In this document: positions 22,959 through 34,287 of the stretch, one piece after another
Numbering within the stretch: the stretch's first letter is position 1
Layout: the number at the start of each line of letters is the position of its first letter
From: Phycomyces blakesleeanus NRRL 1555(-)
Lineage: Eukaryota > Mucoromycota > Mucoromycetes > Mucorales > Phycomycetaceae
NCBI RefSeq assembly: GCF_001638985.1
Contig: NW_017265148.1
Coordinates: forward strand, 1,104,291-1,168,290
Direction: 5' to 3'
DNA: 64,000 bases
Notes under the pieces: generated by a model
What the model was told of the DNA's origin: nothing
Database searches by the model: none
Seen by the model: the letters and a program-made list of their open reading frames with translations, nothing else
Made by a program: the position numbers and the translations under genes

Positions 22959-24303
22959 TAGTCACGGAACAGAAAATTTGGTCGTTTTATATTTCCGCTA
23001 TTTATTTCATAATACACCCTTACACTTCACTTTACTCAATCTGCTAAATTCAATAAAATCTTTTTAATATAATGCCTAGACAACGAAGCAGTAAACCTCA
23101 CAAGCCATTTGAAAGGCTTTCAGAAGTTGAAAAAGGAATCTTAATTGGACTTCATGAAGATGGCATAAAGATTTCTGACATTGCAAGGAAAAAGGGAATA
23201 TCAAGAACTACTGTCACGCGTATCATAAAAAAATACAACAAAACCGGATCTGCTACTAATAAGAAGCCAACAGGAAGACCTTCTAAATTAACTGCTAGAG
23301 ATAAAAGACATCTCTTCTTGAATGTCAAACGGGATCGCCATCAAAACTTGGTTGAGATGGCAGACTTGATTAAGAAAAAGACTGGAAAAAAAGTCAGTAC
23401 AAAAACTATCAGCCGAACGTTGCACAAGATGAATCTAGCCTACCGTGTAACCAAATCAAAGCCTCTTCTAACTAAGGAGCACATTGCCAAACGTCGTGCT
23501 TGGTATAGAAAAATAAAAGGTTGGAAAAAACAGTGGGATACTGTCATTTGGACAGACGAAGCAACCTTTACCCTTTTCAAGAAAAATGGTTGTAGTCATG
23601 TATGGCGGGAACCAGGAGAGAAATATCATCCAGACTGCTTGACTCCAAAGGTTCCAGGAAATGGAGGTTCTGTATCGCTTTGGGGATGTATTTGGTCTGG
23701 AGGAGTTGGACCATTGGTTATGCTTAAGGGTAACATGAATGCCCCATTGTACAATGAAGTTCTGGAGAAGGAATTCATGCCCTTCTACCAAAGTCTTCCT
23801 AATGTAGAAAAGGGAGACTACCTTTATCAAGAAGATAATGCAAGTTATCATAAGACTACCTTGGCAGAAAAGTTCAAGAAAGATCTTGGATTGAAGATTT
23901 TGGAGTGGCCTCCTAACAGTCTGGACTTGAGTCCAATTGAAAATATCTGGGGTCTTCTTGATAACAAAATCCGCGCAAGACGACCTCAGCCTATCACATT
24001 GTGACAATTGGAAAATGCTTTGCAAGAAACGTGGAAAGCAATTAGCATAGAGACTTGTATGACGTTTTGTCTTAATATGCAAAATCGTCTATCTGAACTT
24101 AAGATGCGTAAATTTAGACCAATCTCTTATTAAAGCTTTTTCAATTTTTTTTTAATTTATCTATTACATCTTATACAGTTATCTGTGAGAGTACCAGAGA
24201 TTTATAGAACTTTACTATCTTTTATCATAAATTTAAAGCTACAATATAAGTTGAAGAGTCTTGGCAGGGGTTAAAAATGACCAAATATTCTGTCAGAAGT
24301 CTG
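22959..24303 (+). mobile_element. Tc1-family transposon, full length
   Basis: 1,345 bp, flanked by TA at 22957-22958 and 24304-24305. The terminal 25 bp on each side are imperfect inverted repeats: ACAGAAAATTTGGTC on the left and ACAGAATATTTGGTC on the right strand, continuing inward as GTTTT/ATTTT. Structure and size are typical of Tc1/mariner. Confidence 0.88.
23072..24133 (+). pseudogene. Tc1 transposase with one premature stop
   Basis: An N-terminal paired helix-turn-helix (DIARKKGISRTTVTRIIKKY) and GRPS linker are followed by a complete DDE core: IWTDEATFTLF, YQEDNASYH and PPNSLDLSPIENIW. The frame is open to a TGA at 24002, and homology continues in the same frame (QLENALQETWKAI to KFRPISY) to a TAA at 24131. 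The stop removes about 43 C-terminal residues. Catalytic residues are intact, so a truncated protein might fold; activity is unlikely. NSLDLS has Leu where most relatives have Pro. Confidence 0.9.
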
Positions 24304-24305
24304 TA

Positions 24306-25765
24306 GCATAAACATATGTCATCTTTTTTTTTTGCTTTGTTTTGTTTTTGTTTTTGTTTTTGTTTTTGTTTTTGTTTGTTTTAGATTCAATTAATATGTG
24401 GTAAGTCGTTTAAAAATAGTAATTTTCATCGAAAAATCCGTGTATTAATGACCTTTGTTTTTTTGTAGGTTTGACATTTTCACACAGATTTGGCACTTGT
24501 CCTTCCAATAACTTCTTTCCTTTTATTTTAAAAGCATTGATGCGGTTTCTGGTTTCAAACATGTAATTGGGCTTTTTAAAATTCTATTTGTTTTGTTTCT
24601 GAAAATATTTTCAGAGTAGCTATTAAATATTTCTAGCTGCTAGTGCAAGCATGCCTACCCTACAGTAGCAGCTATAGCAGGGCTGGTATGGGAAGCCTAA
24701 AATTATCTACCCCCAATATTTTCAACCCACAAAAATAAATAAAATCAAATTTTACCAGACAATTTTTTTAATTTTGCAATTCTTTTGACCAGAAGCTCAA
24801 ATTGTTACTCTTCCCAAAATGGAAGTAGTTTACTCCCAGCTGGGAGTCAAAAAATGTTACACAAAAATCTGATGTGGTGTATACACCCACTGAGATTTTT
24901 TTAAACTCAATGTCCAAGCTAGATTTAAAGTTGGCCTGACTAAAATTTCCTAAAGCGGAATATGAAGTGTCTGCTCGAATTTACTGTGAATGGAAAAAAG
25001 GATGGATACAAAAAATCTGAAAAATGGGGGGTCCAATAATTGCAATTATAGGGTTTCAAAAAATGTGTTTCAAAAAAAATGTTTCAAAAATATGTTTTTA
25101 TTTTGGTTTCAATAAAAATAGTGCTAGGATTACGTGTTCTATATACTAGTAGCTAGTCTAGTGTAGCAGCCTCTCTTATGAAATAGATTGGGAGATAGAC
25201 ATGGTAAAAGTAAAGAAGAACGACTATTAAACAGAAACAAAGTATTAGTGTTATGACCTTTGAAGTAAAAAATATGGTAAATTGCCTTTTTATACTAGAC
25301 AGACAGTGATATATGAGACTTACCTAAAGAGATGAGGGTAAAATTATTAACAAAAGTAAAGGAAAAGACTGCTTGTTTAGTTATGTTAGGAGTAGATACC
25401 TTATAATACTACGACAGACAGCTTGGCATAGTTTGAAGTAACTTCCTAATACAATCTCATGTTGGAATCTCCATAGAATCTAATAAAAAAAATATATTAG
25501 TATCAATATGAAGTAGGGCATAATAAATATATTACTTACTGAGGATGTTTGATATGATGGGCGCTATCATCTTGTTAGATTATGCTTGAAACTTACCTTT
25601 CAGTTATGAGAAAAAAAAGAAAAAGAAGAAAACAAGTAAACAAAAAAAATTAGCTCACATTATTTCACATGATTTTTTTAGCAGTCATTTTTTGCATGAT
25701 TAAAGATATGGTACCTCGAATTAGTTTACGTTTTTCTACATCTTTCGTTCCAAAGATTTTTAAAT
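24306..25765. other. AT-rich interval without recognisable gene
   Basis: A (TTTTTG)-type run lies at about 24330-24382. The rest is AT-rich with short poly-A and poly-T tracts and no convincing reading frame. It may hold the lost right part of CACTA-B and the left flank of the next transposase gene. Confidence 0.5.
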
Positions 25766-28700
25766 ATGGAAAATCACTTCACAACAAAGAGGAACACATT
25801 CCTCACACCAATGGCTACAGACAACCGAACATTTGTGTGCACCGTCTGTGAAACCGAAAGAGTGTTAGAGTCCTTGCAAGGCCTCAGAAGACATTATACA
25901 AAAAAACATCCAAATGAAATGGGGGAGTATGAGAAACTTCTAAAAAGAAGGTAAGTTAATCCTAAAAGTAGGATGAAAAATACTATGTAATGTAAAGCTG
26001 AAATTGAGCATACGTTAACATTAGACCTGCTATGTTTGATGGCCCTTCTTCTTCTGCAAGCACTGCCACTGCCACTACCACTGCCACTACCAACCTGAAC
26101 AGTAATAATGGACCTGCCCCAATGGAATTTGTTATTGAAAACCCTCAGGACACATATGGCCATGAAATCTCTGACGAAGACGAATATAGTGATGATCACA
26201 TTCTATTGTAAGTAAAAATTAGTAATGCAATATTGAAATAGATAATAACCTGTTTTTTTTGCTGAACAGTGATTCATCAGATGACTATGATGAGACTACT
26301 GATGACGAAGACACGGACACCAGAGTAGAATATGATAGCCAGGATTATATTGCTAGAATGGCTGCAGAAATGAGAACCTTCCAATCTCTTTCTCATGCCA
26401 TGAATGCCTACTCGAACGAAGACAGCAGCAGACAGACATTGTACCGGCCCAATGACTTTGCTGACATTTTTACTGGACCCACCCGTCCATTTAAATCGAA
26501 AGTAGAGTTTATCTTACATGCTCTCTTCTACAGCGATGAAGATCTTGCCTCAGAAAGATCTATCAAGAAGATCATGTTTGCCATGAAGATGGTCTTAGAC
26601 ATCCGTGAAGAATCTGGAGTAGCACTGGATTTTCCAACACGAAATGCTGTGATTAACTATCACAAGCAGAAAAAGAACCAGATCCCTGTTTTTCCTACTG
26701 CCAGTTTCGATGTTGTGAACCAAGACAATGAACGAAATGTACTTTGGATGAACAAACCATCCGATTACATCAAGTTTACCATGACATGCCCCAGAAAATC
26801 ATCTCAAATCTTGGCCCTTCCTGACTTCATGGAAAACCAGCGGTTGAATCTCAACCAAGGCAAAAAGTGGAAGGAGAACCCATTGCTCCAGCACCCAATG
26901 ATCACTTCAAACGGAATGGACTACTGGGTGGGTGATGTTGTCAAAGTCCAAGGCTCCCCGAACCGGTATCTCCTTGAGAAGTTCTTCACCAAGGATGGAT
27001 CCATACTTGCCAATGCGTTCCAGGTTTATGGTGGCCATGATCCTCGGCTGAACCATCCTGATGATACACACTTCCTGCGGTTTGGAAACTCTACAAACTT
27101 TGCTGTCTCTACCCTGAAGTATACCATTGAAGTTGATAGGATTATGTCTACTGTTCAAAAAGACAGTGATCTTTTCCTCAGATGTGGTTTCTCTGTTTCT
27201 TATTGCCCTGCCGAAATTGTCACCTATGCTCTTACTGGTGTTCAATCTGACTTGTGGCTCAACAAATCCCATGTTGAAGAATTCAAGAGAAGACTTCCAG
27301 GCTCTGGTTTGATGAAAGTAGTTGTCTGCCCACTTAATCTCTATTCCGACGATACCTCCGGTAATTCAACAAATCAGTACAACAAGTATGACAGTTACTT
27401 AATGTACTTTGCTGTGTTGCCACTTGAGATGAGAAACAAATGAGAAAATGCTCTTTTCATTTGTACCTCGAATCATACACTGAATGCCGTTGAGATGTTG
27501 CCCCCTATCGTTGATGACCTCGTTAGACTGGAGAAAGGTATTGAGATGTATTCTGAGGATCATGGTGAAGTAGTTCTCATCGTTGCGCCCCTGTTGCTCT
27601 TTATGGGTGACAACCCTCGTCAATCTCAGCTTGCCATGCATAAGGGAACATCTGCCAAAAAGTTTTGCCGAAAATGCCTCATACCTTCGCCTCGTATTGA
27701 ACAGGGTTCCATCCCTGACGCTCCACCATATTCTCCAGTTGACCACCATGGGTCAGAAGAAAGAATGAGGGATTTCTTGTGTGCCTTTGCCAATGCCGAT
27801 TCCCAGTCAGAGCTATATCTCAATGGGTGCGAATTGAGTTATATCAAGAATGGAAGTGAGGAATTTCTTAGACTCGAAGCCTTTGACCCTACCAAAGACA
27901 TGCCTGTCAAAATTCTCCACATTATTCCTCTTGGCCTGACGAAATACTTGATGACTTTTCTCTGGAAACAGAAGATGCTGACTACAAGTGAAAAGGGGAG
28001 ACTCCAGGAAGCTCTAAACTCTTACAAGTCTTGTAAGAGTTACAGCCGAACATTCAGGAACAAGTTTTGCCACACTGGTTCGTTTGTTGGATGCGATTTC
28101 AAGGAATTGATTCAAGTCCTGCCTGGAATTATGAGCAAGCTCTTTAGTGACAAACCATTGGCAAGTTTGTTCATTAAAGCCTTGCATGCATTAGGCCGCC
28201 TGTCGTCTTTGGTGTACATGCGTGGAGTCGACTGGTGCTTCGACTACTATATTGCCCAGATAAAACATGCTGTCACTGATGTAACAGATCTGATTTTTCA
28301 ACTGGATGTCCAGATTCTCCAAAAAGGATTTTCTAAGCAAGACTTCACGTTCAAGCCAAAGGTCTACCTTCTGCATTATATCACTGACGACATTGTTTGT
28401 TTCGGTTCCGTGCTGCAATACGAAACTGAAAACGGTGAACAGTTCAATAAGTTCATCCGCAAACATTTATTCAAGACCAACTGCCATTCCACCTCTTGAG
28501 ACGTCGCTACAAGATTCAGCAAGCAATTCATCTGTCGGCATCTTTGTAATGGAGGATTGTATGTCGTAGAGAAACCAGCTGGTAATGGAACAAGATCTGT
28601 GAGAAGTTCAATTGGTGATTTTGTCAAGCTGGCCCCTGTCAATTTCCCAGGCTTTTATCTCCATTTCTTTGGTTCTTGTGTCAACAGTGACAATTCCGGG

Positions 28701-29081
28701 TTGTCAACTCCCACTTTGTGTGATACACTTGCAGGTGTTTTTCAATCAAATGGTCAATTATTCCTTGGTCAGGTAAAGATCGTTCAAGCAAGAGACTCTG
28801 CAGACAGAATGAGGAAGGCATTCTTTATGCAAAAGTACCAAATTGTTCCGAACAGCAATGTAAATTGCATCTATACCCCAGCCGTGGTTATGGACAATTA
28901 TAACAACATTGTGGTTCTGCCCCTTGGAGGCCTGGTTGAAGTCAACAAAGATGACATCAATATCATTCAGGCTGTTGATATTCACTTGTCCGTCGGGTCT
29001 TCCAATAACCAAAAGTTCCTCAACATTGCAAAATTCGGCATGTTCTGGTGGATGTTGATGAACATTGCAAAAATCTATTAA
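25766..29081 (+). pseudogene. Large Tnp2-like (Plavaka/KDZ-type) transposase
   Basis: Exons are 25766-25950, 26025-26207 and from 26270. The N-terminus has a C2H2 finger (FVCTVCETERVLES with H..H after RRHYTKKHP), then a Thr/Ala-rich and an acidic stretch. The long third exon holds LYRPNDFADIF, FILHALFYSDEDL, PPIVDDLVRLEKGIEMY, LLLFMGDNPRQSQL, HKGTSAKKFCRKC and KPKVYLLHYITDDIVCFGSV with EQFNKFIRKHLF. These motifs occur in Plavaka/KDZ-like transposases of fungi as I know them. The frame is interrupted only by TGA at 27441 and 28497. The second stands where an Arg codon is likely. No flanking terminal repeats were identified. Probably a recently inactivated copy. Confidence 0.75.
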
Positions 29082-29448
29082 AGAAAATGACTTATCAAAA
29101 AAAAAGTATTTTTCCCAATGGGGTTCGTCCAATAAAATCTCTTCTTTTCCAGCTCTCTTCGCATCTCCCCTCATTTCAGATTTTTGTACCATCTAAAATT
29201 TTATCATGACACTTAAAACATTACACTAATCCACTTTTGGCTCATTTATATCAAATTCGTACACCCAAATCTGAGCCTTAACAGGTTCAACTTAAAATTG
29301 GAACTCTAAACCAATAGAAACAGCTGTACTGTTAGAAATTACCATAAATGAAAGAAATGTCAGTAGGTGTGTAAGCAATCCTCTGGGGATGAAAAATCTA
29401 AATTTCCTATCTAAATTAACATTCTTATTAAATCGTGTGTCATTCCTA

Positions 29449-29570
29449 ACACAATTGCTGTTGACTCCACTCCGACTTCGGATGTGGTTATAGGCTTTCT
29501 AGTTGTGCTTTTATTCTCAGATTATAATAAATAAAGTTTTTTCTACTATACTCCTCTACTTTATACCTTT
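29449..29570 (+). repeat. DIRS left inverted terminal repeat with extension
   Basis: The terminal extension begins ACACAATTGCTG and is complementary to 33893-33933. The core from 29484 (TGTGGTTATAGG) to 29570 (TTATACCTTT) is the inverted partner of 34171-34257. Confidence 0.9.
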
Positions 29571-29595
29571 CTAAGCTGCGCACTGTAGAAAAACT

Positions 29596-30411
29596 ATGAC
29601 TAGTATCAATGAAATATCTCCAGAACAGATTCAAGAATTACTCACTCTCAGCAAAAGACTCCGAGAGCAAGAACTGCAACAAGATAGATCAGACCAACAG
29701 GATCTCCCCAAAGCAATCCTCAAAGACGTGGCAAACTCTCTCCATATTGAGCTCAAGAACAAGCTTAAGAAATTTGCCCAAGACACCATCAAGTATGATG
29801 GTAGAGCCTGGACAAAGTCAGAGGCTGTCAACAAATTGTACATCCCTGAACTCAAGTGGTACCAAGTTGATGCTGTCCAGATGGTTACCTCTATCAACAA
29901 AGCTAGTGACAGGTTACGCACAGCTGGAAGAAGTGCCACCAAAATTTATCAAGATTTCGAACACCTTATTGAAGAAGGAGGAAACAAAAGCAATATACGC
30001 ACAGTCTTGGAAAAAACTAGACATCTATCCGTCTATAGTTTTGCTATAAGCAAAGAATTGGAAAACGATGCCAAAGACATCATCACCCAAGCTCTCCACC
30101 TCCCAGAAAGCCTAAGATATCTGGAAGACAAAGATGAACAAGACAAAGATCTGGTTTTCTCTGCCAACCTTGTGGAAAGGATCCAACAAACCCATTTTGA
30201 TGAAGCTGTCATCAAGAATGCCACAGCACGTCAGTTTGGAGGATTCGGAAACAACAGAGGTACCACAGGACGAAATAGATTCAGGGGCCGTGGATACACT
30301 GGTGAACAAAGAGGAAATTTTAGTTGGGGCAGGGGACAAGAACTATCGAATCTGACCCAGCAACACATTGCCAATCACAATGCCCAATCCAACCCATCCC
30401 CAGGCAATTGA
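29596..30411 (+). CDS. DIRS ORF1, Gag-like protein
   Basis: 271 residues, open from ATG 29596 to the stop. The N-terminus is helical and Glu/Gln-rich (EQIQELLTLSKRLREQELQQ). A central region contains YDGRAWTKSEAVNKLYIPEL. The C-terminus is Gly/Arg-rich (FGGFGNNRGTTGRNRFRGRG), suited to nucleic-acid binding. No CCHC knuckle is present, which is usual for DIRS Gag. It starts 26 bp inside the left repeat. Apparently intact. Confidence 0.85.
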   Translation: MTSINEISPEQIQELLTLSKRLREQELQQDRSDQQDLPKAILKDVANSLHIELKNKLKKFAQDTIKYDGRAWTKSEAVNKLYIPELKWYQVDAVQMVTSINKASDRLRTAGRSATKIYQDFEHLIEEGGNKSNIRTVLEKTRHLSVYSFAISKELENDAKDIITQALHLPESLRYLEDKDEQDKDLVFSANLVERIQQTHFDEAVIKNATARQFGGFGNNRGTTGRNRFRGRGYTGEQRGNFSWGRGQELSNLTQQHIANHNAQSNPSPGN

Positions 30412-32911
30412 ACAGGCCCCTCCCTATGTTCAATCAACAATCAAAAAATTTGAAGAAATGTCAAGAAAAACAAGAGAAAATACAAAAACCGCAAAAAAAA
30501 ACAACAACCACTATGTAATTCCGGAGGATGGGATACCACCAGGGAGTCGACTCCAACACTTCTTTCCCAACTGGAAGAAACTCACCAATTACCAATGGCC
30601 CTTGTCAGTTATAAGCCAGGGATATCAAATCCAATTCCACTCGAAACCAATTCCATGGCTAGAAAGACCATTTTAACTTACCACGACAGATCAACATGCT
30701 GTGGACAAGGCAGTCAGCAAGTTTCTCACCTCACAGGTCATCGAACAGTCACCAACCCAGGATGACAAATTTCTTTCTCAGTTCTTCAGCATCAAGGAGC
30801 CGACCAAGATTCGACTGATTTTAAATTGTCAAAGGATAAACCAATTTATCCAATGCCAACATTTCAAGATGGAGGGAGTCTCTGCATTGAGGGAATTGAT
30901 AGAAGAGCAAGATTTACTAACCAAAATCGATTTCAAGGATGTTTATGTAGTGGTACCAATTCATCCAGAATCGTGGAAATATCTCTCTTTCAGATACCAG
31001 GAAACGATATATATCAATACCGTTCACTAGCATTTGGACTGAGTGTGGCACCAAGATTGTTTTCAAAACTGATGCAATTCGCTTTGGAGCCGCTCCATCA
31101 GAAGGGGATACACTTGGTCTATTACTTGGACGATATTTGCATATTAGCCAGAACCAAGGACGAGATGAAAGATCACAACAAACAAGTACTTGAGCAATTG
31201 ACAAACTTAGGATTTATTATCAATTACCAGAAGAGCTATTTCTAACCAAAGAATGTTCAGGATTTCCTTGGGTTTACATTTGAGACGGGCTGTGTTGGTT
31301 TGTGTAAAGAAGTGACCCAAACAATTAATAGCCAAAAAAGGAATATGTATCAATCTTCTCTAACAAATCCTTGGCCCTAATATAGGCAATTGGCAGCTTG
31401 TTCTCTTAAAGATAAAAAGAAAATAGAAGTGATGTGTAAGGATGTTCTTTATTACTTTCATCTTTTGATGTTTATATAGATATTTCAATAATAAATAAAA
31501 TAGTATAATTAGTAAGCTATTACTAAGAGGTTGGGATAAACTATGCTTTATAAAAAATAAGAGAGAGAAATAGAGGTAGATAGTCATTGTTGGGGCTCAT
31601 TGTTACAATCCTTATAATTTTCAATTGATTGCTGCGCCAGTTGTAACAATCATGCTCTTCCCAAAATCATTACTTAATCAATTGGTTTACATAATTGATA
31701 CAAAAAGATTTAGAGATATTAGATATGTTTGGGCCAGCCGAAAATGTAAATATATCTGCAATGTGTCACACTCAGTACAAAGAAAATGAAGATAACAGTA
31801 CCACAGACAAAGATGAACAAACGTTTTTTTCCGTATAAAGCAATTACAGCAGAATCAACAAATGAGACCATAATCATACAGGTGGATTGCAGGGATGCTG
31901 GGGAAGATGACAGCTATGATTCCGGCCATAGGGGAAGCACTACTTCATATCAGGTATTTATAATGCGATTTTGCAGTGAGCCTGCAACACTACCAACACA
32001 AGTGGGACAAACCATCTATGATATCGTTGCTAGCAATGAAGGAGTTGAATTGGTGGATGACACAAAGCCAGGCGAAAAACGGATTGATGATAACTACACG
32101 AACAAACAGTGTAATGAAGGAACCAGCTGTCATGATTCATGTCGATGCATTGGATTCAGGTTGGGGAGTCACATCTTCAATGGTAGAAACAGCAGGATAC
32201 TGGACAGATGAAGAAAAAGAAATGTCGATCAACGTGAGAGAATTGAAGATGATCCTCTTTGCACTCCAACTTCACGCCCAAAAATACAAAAATTGCATCA
32301 TCCAAATCTTTTCGGACAACACAACAGCTTTGAAGTATGCCAAGAAATGTAGAGGAGCAGCATCACTTATTCTACAAGGTTTGGCTCTGGAAATCCAAGC
32401 GGTTACGAATTAGTGCAATCTCAAGGTGAGATATCATCATATAGCAGGTCTTCAGAACATATGAGCAGATCAGCTGAGCAGCAAGAACAAGCCAGTGTAT
32501 GAGTGGACGCTACCACACAGGTGGTTTCAGATGTTGCAAGGGTTGTGGGGACCAATGACGATAGACACATTTGCCTCCCGAGCAAATACACGACTAAAAG
32601 ATTTTTGGAGTTACCTGCTGGATCCCGACGCTCTAGTGACCAATGTATTTCAACAACGTTGGCCGAAAACAGGACTTTACTTACACCCCCCATGGCAGTT
32701 GATCCCACGAGTGATACAGAAATTGAAAGAAGATCGAGTGAAGACATCAGTGATGATAACACCAGATTGGTCAAGCCAGTACTGGTGGCCGATGATTCTA
32801 CAACAAATTGTGTCAACATCAATACCAATACCACTGCACAATTCGTGGAATTTGACCGCATGGCAATTATCAGGGAATATCAAGTCAGACAGGAGATTAA
32901 TGAAAAAGTAG
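30368..32911 (+). pseudogene. DIRS ORF2: reverse transcriptase, RNase H, methyltransferase-like region
   Basis: The ORF overlaps the end of Gag. RT landmarks are KIRLILNCQRINQFI, LLTKIDFKDVYVVVPIHPES, LAFGLSVAPRLFSKLM and the catalytic YYLDDICI. A frameshift near 31003 and a ~490-bp break (31290-31785) interrupt RT. Then come KMTAMIPAIGEALLHIRYLQ and the RNase H motifs HVDALDSGWG, ELKMILFAL and FSDNTTALKY. The last part, with MTIDTFASRANTRLKDFW, HPPWQLIPRVI and MITPDWSSQYWWP, resembles the Dam-like methyltransferase region of DIRS-1-type elements. Stops include TAA near 30674, TAG near 32411 and TGA near 32459. Non-functional. Confidence 0.88.
31290..31785. other. Unexplained ~490-bp interruption of the RT gene
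   Basis: The RT reading stops after FLGFTFETG and resumes at MKITVPQTKMNK, which normally follow each other closely in DIRS RT. The intervening DNA is AT-rich, full of stops, and holds a TTGTTACAA...TTGTAACAA inverted pair near 31600-31652 plus a GCGCCA motif near 31635 (TGGCGC on the other strand). It is probably an inserted element fragment. No target duplication is evident. Confidence 0.45.
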
Positions 32912-33935
32912 CAACCTACATTCGAGGCGCTAACCGTTCATCAACACACAAGAGTTATGATAACCTTTGGATGAAATGGGTCCGATGATGCAGAGACCCA
33001 ATAAGAAAATATAACCCCCTAGAGTACAACGCCAAGAATATTGTCGAGTACTTAGTGGAATTAAGTGAGTTTACCGCAGCAATACTCAATACTAGCAGAT
33101 CTGCCATTGCTTCAGTATACAAAGTGATACACCCGACGAAACCACCTATTGCATCACACCAATTACTAGTACAATTTTTCTTGCAAAACGACGATCAACT
33201 GTAAGACTACCAAACCATTCTAAAGAGATATATGATCCAATACAAATTGTACATTATGTTGAGAGTTGGGGTCCAACACCATTACTCACATTGGATAAAT
33301 CACAACAGAAAACTATATTGTTGTTGGCAGTAGCTACGATGTGGAGACCAAGATCAGACCTAGGAAATCTTCAGTTCTGAGATGTTCATTTCATGGTTGA
33401 TAAAAAGAATCCTTCGCGTCCACAGGGAGTATCTTTCATTGCTAGACAACCAAAGGAGATTGCCGCAAAGATGTCAAAACTGAGGACGGTTGCGGACTCA
33501 CAAACCTGTCCTGTGATCACCTTGTGGGAATTCTACCAGAAGACGAAGGAGATGCAAGGATATTTGCTAGAGGATCATCACCTTTTCCTGGCAAATATCC
33601 TTGAAGGGCAGAGTTCTTGTCAACCTGCTAGCCTGAAGACTATAGAAAACTGGATCAAAAAGATGATGGTAGATGGAGGCGTTGACACACAGATATTTGG
33701 GCCACACTCTCTCTGGTCGGCGTCCAGTACAAAAGCCGTAATTAAGGGAGCTTCTGTACAAGAAGTGAAGATGCATGCCAACTGGAGTTTGAACAGCAAC
33801 ACATTTGAAAGATATTACTTCAGACCAGCAGACCAACATGCCCGTGGGAGAGACATCACTGAAAATCTTCTTGGCGAGGTTACCGAAAACGAAACCACAT
33901 CCAAAGTCGGAGTGGAGCCAACAGCAATTGTGTAA
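32860..33935 (+). pseudogene. DIRS ORF3, tyrosine recombinase
   Basis: It starts at ATG 32860 inside the end of ORF2 (MAIIREYQVRQEINEKVATY), an overlap typical of DIRS. The conserved C-terminal block reads HSLWSASSTKAVIKGA, then HANWSLNSNTFERYYFRP with the nucleophile Tyr. In the family the first motif is HSLRS; here the catalytic Arg is replaced by Trp (TGG, one change from CGG), which should abolish recombination. TGA at 32986, TAA near 33202, TGA near 33378 and frame changes between 33,200 and 33,390 further disable it. The 3' end runs into the internal complementary region. Confidence 0.88.
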
Positions 33936-33987
33936 GGAACAACACACAATGGCAACATTGGTGAAACGAAGACAGAGGATGCGGTGG
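33893..33987. repeat. DIRS internal complementary region
   Basis: The left half (33893-33933) is the reverse complement of the left terminus with four or so mismatches. The right half (33953-33987) is the reverse complement of the right terminus. In the DIRS replication model this region templates circularisation of the linear copy. Confidence 0.9.
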
Positions 33988-34170
33988 CTACCCGCCCAGG
34001 TTCAAATTGGAAGAAGTTCCTGAACAGTTTATTTTAGACAAACGAAATTTATTTCCAAACATTTATTTTATTATTTTATTATTATGTATATTAAGTTAAT
34101 TAGTTACAATTATATGTTCCCTCCTCTTGCCACCAATAATTAGCTCGCCAAAAGCTTGGTGCTTACAAGA

Positions 34171-34287
34171 AAGGTATAAAGTAGAGGAGTATAGTAGAAA
34201 AAACTTTATTTATTATAATCTGATAATAAAAGCGCGGCTAGAAAGCCTATAACCACATCCTCTGTCTTCGTTTCACCAACGTTGCCC
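34171..34287 (-). repeat. DIRS right inverted terminal repeat with extension
   Basis: The core at 34171-34257 mirrors 29484-29570 with only a few differences. The outer part, ending near CCAACGTTGCC, is complementary to 33953-33987. Confidence 0.9.

Larger units (their letters stand above)
29449..34287 (+). mobile_element. DIRS-type retrotransposon, complete architecture
   Basis: A 4.8-kb element encoding Gag-like, RT/RNase H/methyltransferase-like and tyrosine recombinase proteins. Its ends are inverted rather than direct: an 87-bp core at 29484-29570 matches the reverse complement of 34171-34257. The outer extensions, 29449-29489 and 34253-34287, differ from each other, and each is complementary to one half of an internal region at 33893-33987. 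That is the diagnostic DIRS plan of split inverted repeats plus internal complementary region. There is no target duplication, as expected. Coding parts carry stops and frameshifts. Confidence 0.93.

Noticed and set aside
23468..24082. A 204-residue minus-strand ORF
   Set aside because: It is the shadow of the Tc1 transposase on the other strand.
31290..31785. An intron in the DIRS RT gene
   Set aside because: An intron of ~490 bp in a retroelement copied through RNA would be lost at each cycle, and no convincing branch and splice sites join the frame.
9883..32988. A variant genetic code with TGA as Trp
   Set aside because: Host genes in 41,177-56,403 have no in-frame TGA and use TGG for Trp, and the elements with TGA also carry TAA, TAG, frameshifts and lost catalytic residues. 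Decay is the simpler explanation; only the bias is kept as a finding.
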